Assembly (NCBI RefSeq): GCF_020829445.1
Contig: NZ_JAIVFV010000016.1
Span: 1-64,000 of the forward strand
From: Nostoc sp. CHAB 5836
GTDB taxonomy: Bacteria; Cyanobacteriota; Cyanobacteriia; Cyanobacteriales; Nostocaceae
Reading direction: 5' to 3'
Length of the DNA stretch: 64,000 nt
Under the pieces are notes generated by a model, which saw only the letters and a list, made by a program, of their open reading frames with translations, did no database searches and was not told the DNA's origin. Numbering within the stretch: the stretch's first letter is position 1; the number at the start of each line of letters is the position of its first letter. This document shows positions 1-8,684 of the stretch, piece by piece. The position numbers and the translations under genes are program-made.

Positions 1-127
1 TAAGTCGGCAAGAATAAACCAAGCTATATTACGAAACGTAAATACACCTTAAACCCTTATAAATGACGAAGGACAAATGACAAATGACAGCTTTAGCCAG
101 TTAGCTTTATTTGCGTCGCTCTACTTA
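1..127. repeat. MITE family 1, copy A (left end cut by window)
   Basis: This copy matches the roughly 130 bp element seen best at 799-928. The inner block TTACGAAACGTAAAT, the AAATGAC heptamers and the right end (CTACTTA) are all present. The first bases of the left TIR lie outside the window. The element overlaps the 3' end of the gene at 93-596 and supplies its last residues and stop codon. Confidence 0.8.
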
Positions 128-596
128 ACTGATTGTTAGGTACATCAAATCTAATAGTACTGGCTGCCCAGTCTTTGAAATCGGGGGCTAGCCAGACTAG
201 CTTGCACAGAATTTCATCATTGACCCACAACACCAAGGGAAACCGAAACTGTTTGCGAAACTCATCTCGCATGATGTTGGTACTGATGATTAGTTGGTTA
301 ATTTCCACTACAGATTCTAAACCCCTTACCATCAAAGCTTCGGGTTGAGTAACACCAATTTCAGTTGTAATAGCTGTGTACAGTTTGTCAGCCGCAGGTG
401 AGAGCAAAATTTCATGGATATCTGCTGATGAAAATTCTGTTAACAAATTCAGCACTTGTTCTTGCTTTTGAAGAGAGTTGCAACACGCTAATAACAGTGA
501 AAACTCTCCACCAGAAACCATCATCGCCCTTGCCAGCCTCTTAGTGGCTGCTATGCTGCTAACTGTACTGTTTTCCGAACTACTTAAGCTGATCAT
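93..596 (-). pseudogene. N-terminal part of a TPR/NTPase-type protein, truncated by a MITE
   Basis: The 167-residue reading frame has no complete domain. Residues 115-150, including FRFPLVLWVNDEIL and LAPDFKDWAA, look like the N-terminal part of large cyanobacterial TPR-repeat proteins, which continue for several hundred residues. Here the frame runs into MITE copy A and its last nine or so residues (RATQIKLTG) are encoded by the MITE, which also provides the stop. The rest of the gene may lie left of the window on the other side of the MITE. The start is the ATG at 596; the preceding DNA is AT-rich and I see no clear promoter. Family assignment is from memory of the motif and is moderate. 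It may still be expressed as a short product. Confidence 0.5.
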
Positions 597-798
597 TAAA
601 AAATCCTGCTTTTGATTTTAAAAGTTGTTGAGCAATATTCAGTTATTTTACCGTATTATTTTTGACTCAAAAGTGTTAGGCGGGTAAATTTGATGACTTT
701 TCCTCTGTAATACTGAGCATTATATGATCAACAACGATATAGTGTATTATCTCACATTTACAATTAAGCGATAATCTAAAGATACTATCAAGACAATG
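597..798. other. Intergenic, AT-rich, nothing recognised
   Basis: About 200 bases upstream of the truncated gene. I see no reading frame, repeat or clear terminator here. It presumably holds the promoter of the gene at 93-596. Confidence 0.5.
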
Positions 799-928
799 TA
801 AGTAAGTTGGCGCGAAAAAACCTAAATATGTTACGAAACGTAAATAGGCTTAAACCCTTGTAAATGACGAAGGACAAATGACAAATGACAGCCTTAGCCA
901 GTTAGCTTTAATTGCGCCGACCTACTTA
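799..928. repeat. MITE family 1, copy B (complete reference copy)
   Basis: A 130 bp element with terminal inverted repeats: left TAAGTAAGTTGGCGC, right TTGCGCCGACCTACTTA (reverse complement TAAGTAGGTCGGCGCAA). The interior carries the near-palindrome TTACGAAACGTAAAT and tandem AAATGAC heptamers, followed by CTTAGCCAGTTAGCT. It has no coding capacity. Other copies lie at 1-127, 11382-11536, 15032-15332, 24463-24543 (partial), 51795-51923 (diverged), 59735-59865, 59977-60023 (partial) and 63729-63852. I cannot see a convincing target duplication at this copy. Confidence 0.85.
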
Positions 929-1107
929 GGTAAAGGGGGTAGGCGAAAAATTAGCAATTGAATTATCACTGTATTCTCAGAGATTTTTGTATCTGACAGC
1001 AATTAAGTAATTGCTTTTTAATTAAGAGTTAAAAAATACTCAGTACAAGTTTAACAACAAACATTGGAAAGTGGGAAAAACTTAACTGGCTACTGGTTCT
1101 CTGTCGC

Positions 1108-1872
1108 CTAGGGTAAACTCGATGGGGACGCTTTGTATTTACGCTTTAACCACCAACCTGCAACACCAGCAACCGCTATCCCGCCAATGGTATGAGGTTC
1201 TGGAACAGTGGCTGAAACGGTATCAGTCTGGTTGAAATCAGCACTCTCGACTTTGCTTGTGGTTTGAGAATTGGTATTATCAATCAGAAGTTTAGCCAAC
1301 CTACCATCATCACTACTGGCGAAGAGATAATCTTCTTGAAGATCACCCAGAAGCGCACCTCCAATTGAGAAAAATTGCCCGCTTCTGGTGTTAATATCTG
1401 TAATTGCCTGAGAGTTGAGAGCAAAACTCAGAATTTCGTCTGATCTGCCAGAACTACTAACTTCAAAAGTTCCATAATTTTTACCACTTCCCAAATCACT
1501 ATATATAATGTTATTGGGGCTATTAACTTTCTGACTTAGTACATCAGCAGGTGTTGAAACATCAAAAAAATCTAGGGTTTTTGTTCCATTTTCTGAACCC
1601 TCAAATCTTTGAAGTTGCAGGATTGCTGAGGAAACTTTTGTGATAGCACCAAGATCGAATGTAAAAAAGTTACGCAAATCTGTTCCGCGTATATTTCCAG
1701 TTAGATAGTTAGTATTATCGTTAGTATTAGGCCCATTAAGTCCGTCTTCAGCAGCCCACCAACCTTGATTTGAACTACTCAAACTGACAGTTGCTGCTTG
1801 CGCTACGTTCAGCGTTCCTAATCCGAATCCAACAATAGCAGCCGTAATTGCCAATTTGTAACAGTTTTTCAT
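1108..1872 (-). CDS. PEP-CTERM sorting domain protein, exported
   Basis: A 254-residue secreted protein. Residues 1-26 form a signal peptide (Lys-rich start, hydrophobic core, cut near AQA-A). The C-terminus has the PEP-CTERM tripartite signal: VPEP near residue 224, a short hydrophobic stretch (IGGIAVAGVAGWWL) and a basic end (KRKYK). PEP-CTERM proteins are recognised by an exosortase-type transpeptidase and end up in the envelope or extracellular matrix. The middle is Ser/Asn/Asp-rich, probably all-beta, with no enzyme motif that I recognise. The start ATG at 1872 has a GAGGGATGTCTC stretch just upstream. It stands alone, and no exosortase gene is in the window. Confidence 0.85.
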   Translation of the reverse strand: MKNCYKLAITAAIVGFGLGTLNVAQAATVSLSSSNQGWWAAEDGLNGPNTNDNTNYLTGNIRGTDLRNFFTFDLGAITKVSSAILQLQRFEGSENGTKTLDFFDVSTPADVLSQKVNSPNNIIYSDLGSGKNYGTFEVSSSGRSDEILSFALNSQAITDINTRSGQFFSIGGALLGDLQEDYLFASSDDGRLAKLLIDNTNSQTTSKVESADFNQTDTVSATVPEPHTIGGIAVAGVAGWWLKRKYKASPSSLP

Positions 1873-1978
1873 GAGACATCCCTCTAAAATCGAACCTATT
1901 TAGGTGAAATTCGCAAAAACTTCTCCTATGCAATCACTGTTTTGCAAAGGACGCAGTTGCTCCAAAATTAAGAGTAAC

Positions 1979-2132
1979 TAAGTATAGCTTTGCATAAAAT
2001 CGTGGCCAATTGAGGGTTGAAATTTAAACGCATAGGCGCAACTCTTGGAGACGCACTCGCGTTCGCCTTCCCGCAGGGTAGGTTCGCAAAGGTAAACGCA
2101 AAGGGGCGCAGAGAATTCCCTACGAATTAATA
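1979..2132. repeat. MITE family 2 (TAGTACA type), degenerate copy
   Basis: The block AGCTTTGCATAAAATCGTGG and then TTGAGGGTTGAAATTTAAACG recurs at 44852-44974 and 57488-57611. This copy has an internal insertion (around 2043-2090) and a decayed right end. It lies in the 630-base gap between the divergent PEP-CTERM and kinase genes. The rest of the gap (2133-2500) is AT-rich and holds nothing I recognise. Confidence 0.6.
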
Positions 2133-2500
2133 AAACAATGCTGCTGTTGAGCAGTATTATAATGCAATGAACACAATCATAAGTAATAACACATAAGCTT
2201 CAGAGAAAATTTACATAAACTTTATTATTTCTTAATTTTTGGCTTTCAAATTACATCTAGACAAAATAGCTTTTCAGGTTCAAATTTTTTATTCTTTATA
2301 TAAAGAAATCGTAATATTAATACTTGATACGATTAATAAATTTTTACAAAAAATTATCCGATTTTTTTAAGTAAAACTACTGCAATGAATCCAGTTTGGA
2401 TTTAAGTAGTTAAATTCGGGAAATGTATTCTTCAATGATTCCGGAAACAGGAGGAAATGTCAGAAAAACTAAATAAAAGGACTTACTGAGTAACCAGGTC

Positions 2501-4294
2501 ATGACCTACCACATAATCGGTAAATTACTACAAGGGCGTTATCAAATTATCCAAAGCCTGGATGCAGGGGTGTTTGGACAAACATACATTGCTGTAGACG
2601 TAGATGATCCACAGAATCGCAAATGCGTTGTTAAGCAGATCAAGGTTAGCAGTTGCGAATCCGGCTACTTGGAGATGCTGAGGTTACTGTTTCTGAGTGA
2701 AACTCAAACTCTCAAGCTTCTAGGAAGTCATGACCAAATTCCTGAATTCATCGCCTGCTTTGAAGAAAACGAGCAATTTTATTTAGTGCAAGAGTGTATT
2801 GAAGGACATCCGGTGGCGGCGGAATTACCGATTGATCAAGGGTCGGGGTGTCTGTGGACTGAAAGGAAAGTTGTAGAATTTCTGATAGATGTCTTAGGTA
2901 TTCTAGAATTTGTTCATTCTCAAGGAGTGATCCATTGCGATATCAAACCGGAAAACTTAATTAGACGTAGTAGCGATGCCTACGGCAAGGGCGAAGCCCT
3001 ACGCAAATTAGTTTTGATTGACTTTGGCTCAATCGAGTCGATCGATTTTGGCATAGGTGTGCAATTGCCTATTTATAGAATTCCTGTCACTTCATTGGGG
3101 TACATACCGCCAGAGCAATTTATTGGTGAAACACAGCCCAACAGTGATATTTATGCTTTGGGTATGATTGCCATCCAGGCTTTAACTGGATTAGAGCCAC
3201 TACAATTAAAAGCTGATCCTTATACTAATGAAATTTTTTGGCGTTCTCCAAACACGCCAGTTAACGATTATCTCGCTGCTGTTCTCAGCCAAATGATCCG
3301 CTACAATTACCAAGACCGCTTTCAGTCTGCGGGTGAGGTGCTGCGGGTACTTAAACAAATGGTATGGGAAACTCAGCCATCACAAATATTAGAAGAAGAT
3401 TCTGAATTTTCCTTAGAAGCGACGGTTGAAGATAATTATTTTCCAAATCCGACATCCGAAAAATCATCTCCGTTATTAACAGGAATGAAAGTAGGACTGG
3501 TGGCTAATTCTTTAGTGATGGGATTTGGTGTCTACTCTTTAGTTAATAATTCACCTGCATACTCAGAAACAGATACTTTATATCAAGCGACAAAAGAATA
3601 TCAAGGAGGGGACTTACAAGAGGCGATCGCACTCGTTAAATCAATCCCTTCCCACAGCAGTGTTTATCCAGAAGCACAAGCGACAATCGAAGAATGGCAA
3701 GAGCAATGGCAAGTAGCTGCACAGCAATACCAAATAGCTGAAACAGCTTTGAATGAAAGCAGATGGTCAGATGTTATTGATGCTGCTGCTAAAATTCCAA
3801 ATATTTTATATTGGCAACGTAAAACAGATAAATTAGTTCCGCAAGCATCTGTCAACATTGAAGCACAGACGCAAGATTTATTAGCAAAAGCTTACGCAAG
3901 TGCCGAGATTAGAGATTTTTCTGCTGCATTACAATATCTGCGTCAAATTCCTAAAGAAAGTCATGTTGGTGCTTTAGTTCAAGACAAGTTGGCTGAGTAC
4001 AATCGAAAGCGGCAGATCAGAGCAGCTTATTTTTTACAGAAAGCCTATAAACAAGCATCTGTTGGTAATTTTAATCGAGCCGTCAAATTTTTGAGAAATA
4101 TTCCCAACGATACTTTAGTTTATGCTCAAGCTCAAGTCAAATTGAATGAGTATACTCAAAAACAACGCGTGCTGAGTAAACATCAAAAGGTAGCTTCTGC
4201 AAAAAGAACAAATTCATTTGTTCCTAAAAAGTCAGCTACTAGGGTTGAATATCTTCAGGAAGTAAATTACCTGCAAGAAGTGAATATTCGGTAG
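2501..4294 (+). CDS. Hanks-type Ser/Thr protein kinase, membrane-anchored, with C-terminal repeats
   Basis: 597 residues. The kinase domain is at about 1-285: glycine loop LLQGRYQIIQSL, ATP lysine in CVVKQIK, catalytic loop HCDIKPEN (Asp and Asn kept, but HRD is HCD, so a non-RD kinase), DFGS for metal binding, and PPEQ in place of APE. A single membrane helix follows near residues 325-345, after which the chain carries about four related segments of the form LRxIPxxS..VxAQxKLxEY. This is the usual plan of cyanobacterial signalling kinases, with the kinase in the cytosol and the repeats beyond the membrane. ATG at 2501. It converges with the second kinase at 4715-6844. The substrate is unknown. 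Confidence 0.9.
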   Translation: MTYHIIGKLLQGRYQIIQSLDAGVFGQTYIAVDVDDPQNRKCVVKQIKVSSCESGYLEMLRLLFLSETQTLKLLGSHDQIPEFIACFEENEQFYLVQECIEGHPVAAELPIDQGSGCLWTERKVVEFLIDVLGILEFVHSQGVIHCDIKPENLIRRSSDAYGKGEALRKLVLIDFGSIESIDFGIGVQLPIYRIPVTSLGYIPPEQFIGETQPNSDIYALGMIAIQALTGLEPLQLKADPYTNEIFWRSPNTPVNDYLAAVLSQMIRYNYQDRFQSAGEVLRVLKQMVWETQPSQILEEDSEFSLEATVEDNYFPNPTSEKSSPLLTGMKVGLVANSLVMGFGVYSLVNNSPAYSETDTLYQATKEYQGGDLQEAIALVKSIPSHSSVYPEAQATIEEWQEQWQVAAQQYQIAETALNESRWSDVIDAAAKIPNILYWQRKTDKLVPQASVNIEAQTQDLLAKAYASAEIRDFSAALQYLRQIPKESHVGALVQDKLAEYNRKRQIRAAYFLQKAYKQASVGNFNRAVKFLRNIPNDTLVYAQAQVKLNEYTQKQRVLSKHQKVASAKRTNSFVPKKSATRVEYLQEVNYLQEVNIR

Positions 4295-4330
4295 TTTTAG
4301 TAATTCGTAATTAGGTTGGGTTGAAGGCAG

Positions 4331-4414
4331 AGGGCTATTTCATTCTCATCTAGCCCGCCTCAGAATTCATTCTGAGTCTAATAGCGAAAGTCGTCTTTAG
4401 ACGACTGAAAACAG
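4331..4414. repeat. Partial copy of the GGGCTATTTCATTCT element
   Basis: Matches, in opposite orientation, the right half of the element at 45028-45236: GGGCTATTTCATTCTCATCT, the CAGAATTCATTCTGAG palindrome and AGTCGTCTTTAGACGACT. It lies just after the kinase stop codon. Its two internal palindromes could act as a weak terminator, which is inference. Confidence 0.6.
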
Positions 4415-4714
4415 GTTATATAGCAACACACTTGGGTTAAGCATTTCCTCCTTCTCTTTCTCTCTTCTCTCTGTGTTCTCTGCGCCTTTGTGGTTCGTAA
4501 AAAAAAACAGTTTCAGCCCTTTTGTGAACCGTATTGGGTTATATAGCGCTTCTCACTTGGGTGCAATAGAGACCTAACCCCCAGCCCCTTCCCTACTAGC
4601 GTTGGGGAGTAAGATTCAAAGCCTCTCTTCAAACTACCTCTAACAAACTACCGAAAATGTTGGGTTTCGTTCCTCAACCCAACCTACGATTATCCTTAAC
4701 TGAACCCTATTGGC
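4415..4714. repeat. Repeat-filled gap between the two kinase genes
   Basis: Holds a GTGTTCTCTGCGCC...GTGGTTCG tract (4470-4497) that recurs at 18560, 28140 and 51630, and a fragment at 4659-4712 (TTGGGTTTCGTTCCTCAACC onwards) of the element family complete at 15125-15263. No gene. Confidence 0.6.
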
Positions 4715-6844
4715 TTAAAGTGTTGTCTGCGGTGGATTTGTGGAATTAGGAATTGGGATAATTGGCACGATTACAGGTCTTGGTTTCTCACCTTGCAGTT
4801 GAATTTGGGCTTGGTTGCGAGCATCTATTGCTTGTTGGTAATTAGGCTTGTATTTTATTGCTTGATCGTAAGAAGCGATCGCATCCTGATAGCGTTTCAA
4901 ATTTAATAGGGCATTGCCTCTGCTATACCAGCTTTCGGAATGGTCTGGTTTATAACGAACTGCCTTATTATAAGACGCGATCGCTTCTTCGTATTTTTGC
5001 AATATATATTGGGAATTGCCGAGATTATACCATACTTGATAGTCATTTTGCTTAATGGATGCTGCTTTATTATAAGATTTTATTGCTTCTTCATAGCGTT
5101 GATTTTGATGCAGCGACCAACCCAAATTGTACCATGCTTGATGGTTTCTGGGATTTAATTTAATTACTTGATTAAAAGATTCAATTGCTTCGGGATAACG
5201 TTTCAGATTGAGCAGTACATTACCTCTTGATAACCAAGCTTGATAATAATTTGGCTGGGATTTTACGGCTTGGTCATAAGCTGTAAATGCATCTTGGTAG
5301 CGTTGCAAATTGACTAGTGCATTCCCCCAATTATACCAAGCTTGCTCGTAGTCTGGTTTGAATTCAACAGCTTTTTCGTAGGCTGCGATCGCTTTTTCAT
5401 ATTGGTTAGAATTCTGTAAAGCTAATCCTTTTTTGTACCAAGATTTGTAATTATCTGGTTTGAATTCAATCGCTTTTTCATAAGATTTAATTGCTTGGTC
5501 ATATTGGTTTAAATTACTGAAAGCTTCACCCTTAGCATTCCAGACTTCTGAGTTTTCATTATTTAATTGTAAGGCTTTGTCAAAAGAGGCGATCGCTTCT
5601 TGATATCGCTGTAAACTTGCCAATACCAAGCCTCGTCCGCTCCAAGCTTCAAAATAACCTGGCTGAATTTGAATTGCTTTGTCATAGGCAGCTAAAGATT
5701 TTTTGTATTTTTTTAATTTGTATAATGTTTTGCCTTGACCATTCCAGCCTTGAGCATAATCGGGTCTAACATCAACGGCTTTTTCATATACTGCTAGCGC
5801 ATCTTGATAACGTTGCAAATCAAAAAGGGTATTTCCTTGTTTGGATAATTCTATGGCGTTATTGGAATTAATGTGATTCCAAATAAATATTGATGCTACA
5901 CCGCTAACACCAATTAAAAATATCGCTAGTAAAATTTTACCCAGTATACCTTTTTTTACTTGAGGGTTATGTATATTTTTTGGTGGATAAATAGGAGTTA
6001 ATGCTATTGTTTGGGCAGGTGGTTGTGTTAACTCTTTGAGCGCTTGTAATGCTACCTTTGCCGAAGAATAGCGTTGCCGAAAGTCGTAGCACACCATTTT
6101 ATCTAAAAATTGAGCGAATTCTCGCGTTACCGTGGCTTGATTCTGCCAGATAATTTCATTAGTATCAGCATCTTTGACAATTTCCTCTGGTGATAATCCA
6201 GTGAGAGCTTGAATAGCAATTATTCCCGCAGCATAGATATCACTGCTTAATTTTGGTGTACCATGAGCTTGCTCTCCAGGAATATATCCAGGCGTACCTA
6301 TAGCAACGGTAGCTATAGTTTGACTTTCAGGATTAATGACTTGAGTAGCAATTTGTTTAACTGCACCGAAATCAATTAAAATTAATTTGCCATCATCTTG
6401 GCGTCTGAGGATATTGCGGGGATTAACGTCACGGTGAATTACATTCTGTTGATGGACAAATTCTAAGATGGTCAAAAGTTCTTGTAAAAGTGAAATTACT
6501 TGGTCTTGACTGAGGGTTTTGCCTGGTGTTAATTCTTCACTCAGGTCATGACCTTCGATCAATTCCTGTACGAGATAAAATTCGGCATTATCCTCAAAAT
6601 AAGCTAAAAGTTGGGGAATGCGATCGTGAGTTCCTAATTTATATAGAACTTGTGCTTCTGTATCAAATAAACGCCTAGCTGTCTCCAAAGTTACTGGATC
6701 ACTTGCCTGGGGTTTAAGTTTTTTAACGACACATGGAGGTGAACCGGGTAATTGAGTATCACAAGCCACAAAGGTTTCACCAAAACCCCCACCTCCCAAG
6801 TTACTAATAATTTGGTATCTTCCTACAAGTGTGTTTCCCAGCAT
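4715..6844 (-). CDS. Hanks-type Ser/Thr protein kinase with TPR repeats
   Basis: 709 residues. Kinase domain at about 1-275: GGGGFGETF glycine loop, VVKKLK lysine, HRDVNPRN catalytic loop, DFGAVK, and a GTPGYIPGEQ activation segment. A single membrane helix is at about 300-322 (ILLAIFLIGVSGVASIFIW). From about 330 to 690 there are some ten TPR units in a row with regular YxxALxxYxKAIxxxPxxxxAW spacing, followed by a Pro-rich tail. TPRs bind partner proteins, so this kinase probably senses or recruits proteins on the outer side of the membrane. ATG at 6844 opens MLGNTLVGRYQI, the normal start of this family. It converges with the kinase at 2501-4294. Pathway unknown. Confidence 0.92.
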   Translation of the reverse strand: MLGNTLVGRYQIISNLGGGGFGETFVACDTQLPGSPPCVVKKLKPQASDPVTLETARRLFDTEAQVLYKLGTHDRIPQLLAYFEDNAEFYLVQELIEGHDLSEELTPGKTLSQDQVISLLQELLTILEFVHQQNVIHRDVNPRNILRRQDDGKLILIDFGAVKQIATQVINPESQTIATVAIGTPGYIPGEQAHGTPKLSSDIYAAGIIAIQALTGLSPEEIVKDADTNEIIWQNQATVTREFAQFLDKMVCYDFRQRYSSAKVALQALKELTQPPAQTIALTPIYPPKNIHNPQVKKGILGKILLAIFLIGVSGVASIFIWNHINSNNAIELSKQGNTLFDLQRYQDALAVYEKAVDVRPDYAQGWNGQGKTLYKLKKYKKSLAAYDKAIQIQPGYFEAWSGRGLVLASLQRYQEAIASFDKALQLNNENSEVWNAKGEAFSNLNQYDQAIKSYEKAIEFKPDNYKSWYKKGLALQNSNQYEKAIAAYEKAVEFKPDYEQAWYNWGNALVNLQRYQDAFTAYDQAVKSQPNYYQAWLSRGNVLLNLKRYPEAIESFNQVIKLNPRNHQAWYNLGWSLHQNQRYEEAIKSYNKAASIKQNDYQVWYNLGNSQYILQKYEEAIASYNKAVRYKPDHSESWYSRGNALLNLKRYQDAIASYDQAIKYKPNYQQAIDARNQAQIQLQGEKPRPVIVPIIPIPNSTNPPQTTL

Positions 6845-6901
6845 CTCGTTTGCCTAGTTAAGTGCGATGCGATCTGATTTCAATCTTGCCACAGGTTAAG
6901 G

Positions 6902-6948
6902 AGTGGGGAGATGAGGGGGATGAGGGGGATGAGGGGGATGAGGGAGAA
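6902..6948. repeat. GATGAGGGG tandem repeat
   Basis: About four to five tandem copies of a GATGAGGGG-type unit. A related G-rich tract is inside the gene at 25753-26349. It lies between the divergent kinase and rhomboid-like genes. Confidence 0.7.
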
Positions 6949-7111
6949 AGAATAACTAATACTCCAATGCCCAATGCTCACTTGCTCTGCCCTTAAGAGC
7001 GGGACGCACCAGAAGGGATGCCCAATACAACTCTTGGAGAGGCTGCGCCAACGACTTCTCTACGATACGCTACGCGATCGCTCGGTACAAGTGCCCAATG
7101 CCCTATTCAAT

Positions 7112-7813
7112 ATGATTCCTATTAGTGATAATATTCGTTGTCGAAGTAAGCCGATTATTAATTACTGGCTGATTGCTATTAACCTAGCTGTCTTTTTCTG
7201 GGAGCTTCAACTAGAATTTGGTGGTGGATTGGGCTATTTTGTCAATACCTGGGGTGTGATTCCAGCGCAGATTAGTGCGGCAATTACCGATGCTCTCTTC
7301 TTCAACAACTCTGCTGCTTGGATAATTGTAATCTGGCGCATATTTACACTATTTTTTGGGATATTTCTGCACGGCAGTTTTAGTCAAATATTGGGAAACT
7401 TACTATTTTTGTGGGTTTTTGGCAAGACTGTAGAGAATATTCTAGGACACGGACGCTATCTCGCTTTTTATCTGGCTGCTGGTGTGATAACCGGGTTAGC
7501 ACAAATTCTGGTTGAACCGAGTTTGACAATACCATTAATTGGGGCAAATGGTGCGATCGCAGCTATTTTAGGAGCATATGTTATCAAGTTTCCTAAAGCT
7601 AAAATTTACACAATTTTGCCGCTAATAATTTTGTATATTCCCATGCAAATCCCAGCTTTTTTCTATATATTTTGGTGGTTTGGGCAACAATTATTTTATG
7701 GTATTGGCAGTTTAAATATTCCCCCCCTTGGCGTAAATCAATCGGGCGTTGTCTTCTGGGGGCAGGTTGTAGGATTATTGATTGGTGCAGGTTTCATCCG
7801 ATTTAAGAGATAA
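7112..7813 (+). CDS. Rhomboid-fold membrane protein, predicted catalytically dead
   Basis: 233 residues from the ATG at 7112. A longer frame opens at 6974 but its extra 46 residues are non-conserved repeat-like sequence. The rhomboid landmarks are there: about six membrane helices and FLHGSFSQILGNLLFLWVFG in the loop and helix before the active-site helix. The catalytic GxSG is GANGA, so the Ser is Asn146, and the last-helix His is Gln218 (FWGQVVG). Active rhomboids need both residues, so this one is expected to bind membrane proteins without cleaving them, like iRhoms or derlins. One base change (AGT to AAT) would explain Asn146, so a recent loss is also possible. The gene is alone on its strand. 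Confidence 0.8.
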   Translation: MIPISDNIRCRSKPIINYWLIAINLAVFFWELQLEFGGGLGYFVNTWGVIPAQISAAITDALFFNNSAAWIIVIWRIFTLFFGIFLHGSFSQILGNLLFLWVFGKTVENILGHGRYLAFYLAAGVITGLAQILVEPSLTIPLIGANGAIAAILGAYVIKFPKAKIYTILPLIILYIPMQIPAFFYIFWWFGQQLFYGIGSLNIPPLGVNQSGVVFWGQVVGLLIGAGFIRFKR

Positions 7814-7827
7814 ATAGCAATACAGTT

Positions 7828-8216
7828 CAGTTTTAACCAACCTCGCCACAGTACTTGGATACCAATAGGAGTTTTATGTCGATGTTCAAGATATCCTCTT
7901 CCGCCGTCATTTGACAGTGTGGTTCGATTAGCTTGGAAAATTCCACTTTTGAGTTGGCAAAAACTCATAAGCCCTTTTGAGTATCCTTTCCCCATTAAAC
8001 ATTTCTGACAGTCCTTTGCCAAATCCTTGACTTAAAGCAAAACCAATCGACATTGCACGCTCATTCAATCGGCGATCGCCGTTCCTCGCAAGTCGCAAAA
8101 TTTTTTTTCCCACCAGTCCAACATAATTTGTTACCTTTAGCACCCAATTTTAATTACTGTACCCTATCTGCTGTACTTGATCCAAATCCTTTGTGAGTAA
8201 GCCTTTTAAGACTTAA
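7828..8216 (-). pseudogene. IS4-type transposase remnant, internally deleted
   Basis: Read on the minus strand, the N-terminal part (8143 downward) encodes a DRRLNERAMSIGFALSQGFG block and then a region like SKLIEPHCQMT in a shifted frame. This is joined directly to the transposase C-terminus GYLEHRHKTPIGIQVLWRG near 7900. Both parts match the Tn5-like branch of the IS4 family. The central DDE core is gone, and the right end is lost just past WRGWLK. The outer end near 8195-8216 (GACTTTTCTCGTTAAGTCTT on the minus strand) matches the TIR at 51082. It is a dead copy related to 51082-51574. Confidence 0.7.
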
Positions 8217-8238
8217 CGAGAAAAGTCTTATATATCAT

Positions 8239-8329
8239 AGGACTTACGCAAAGGGAACGGAAAACGAACCACAGAGAACGCAGAGTTCACGGAGGAATGA
8301 GAGTTTGAGAGGGTTTTTGCGTAAGTCCT
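8239..8329. repeat. Small inverted-repeat element (AGGACTTACGCAAA ends)
   Basis: AGGACTTACGCAAA at the left and TTTTGCGTAAGTCCT at the right form a terminal inverted repeat around a GAACCACAGAGAACGCAGAG core. A decayed relative is at about 28180-28240. Non-coding. Confidence 0.7.
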
Positions 8330-8333
8330 ATAT

Positions 8334-8469
8334 CAATACGCTTGGGTTAAGAGAATAGTAGGTTGGGTTGAGCGTAAGCGTTACCCAACAAAGTCTCGAT
8401 AATGTTGGGTTTCGTTCCTCAACCCAACCTACACCAGATTTAGTTTTTAGCCTTAACTGAACTGTATTG
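8334..8469. repeat. CAATACGCTTGGGTTA element, copy 1
   Basis: Begins CAATACGCTTGGGTTAAG and ends TTAACTGAACTGTATTG, with an internal AGGTTGGGTTGAG / CTCAACCCAACCTA inverted pair. It is the same family as 15125-15263. From 8470 to 8684 the sequence is AT-rich and presumably holds the promoter of the histidine kinase gene; I see no defined site. Confidence 0.7.
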
Positions 8470-8684
8470 TCTTATATATGCCTTTTGGCTGAAATGTCTA
8501 AATTGTCTTTGCTTAATCAAATATTCAGTTAATAGTCAGGATGATTGCTATGGTAATAGTTTAAATTGTGAATTTTGAATTGTTTATGTGCCTTTTGATG
8601 GATTGCATTTGTTAGCCGAAAAATCGATAATTATAAAAATAACGGATGCCTACTCTTCAAATGGATATTGTTGAGTTGTGAGCG

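Noticed and set aside
6974-7111. 46-residue N-terminal extension of the rhomboid-like protein
   Set aside because: The extension is coded by intergenic repeat sequence and the rhomboid family begins near the Met at 7112.
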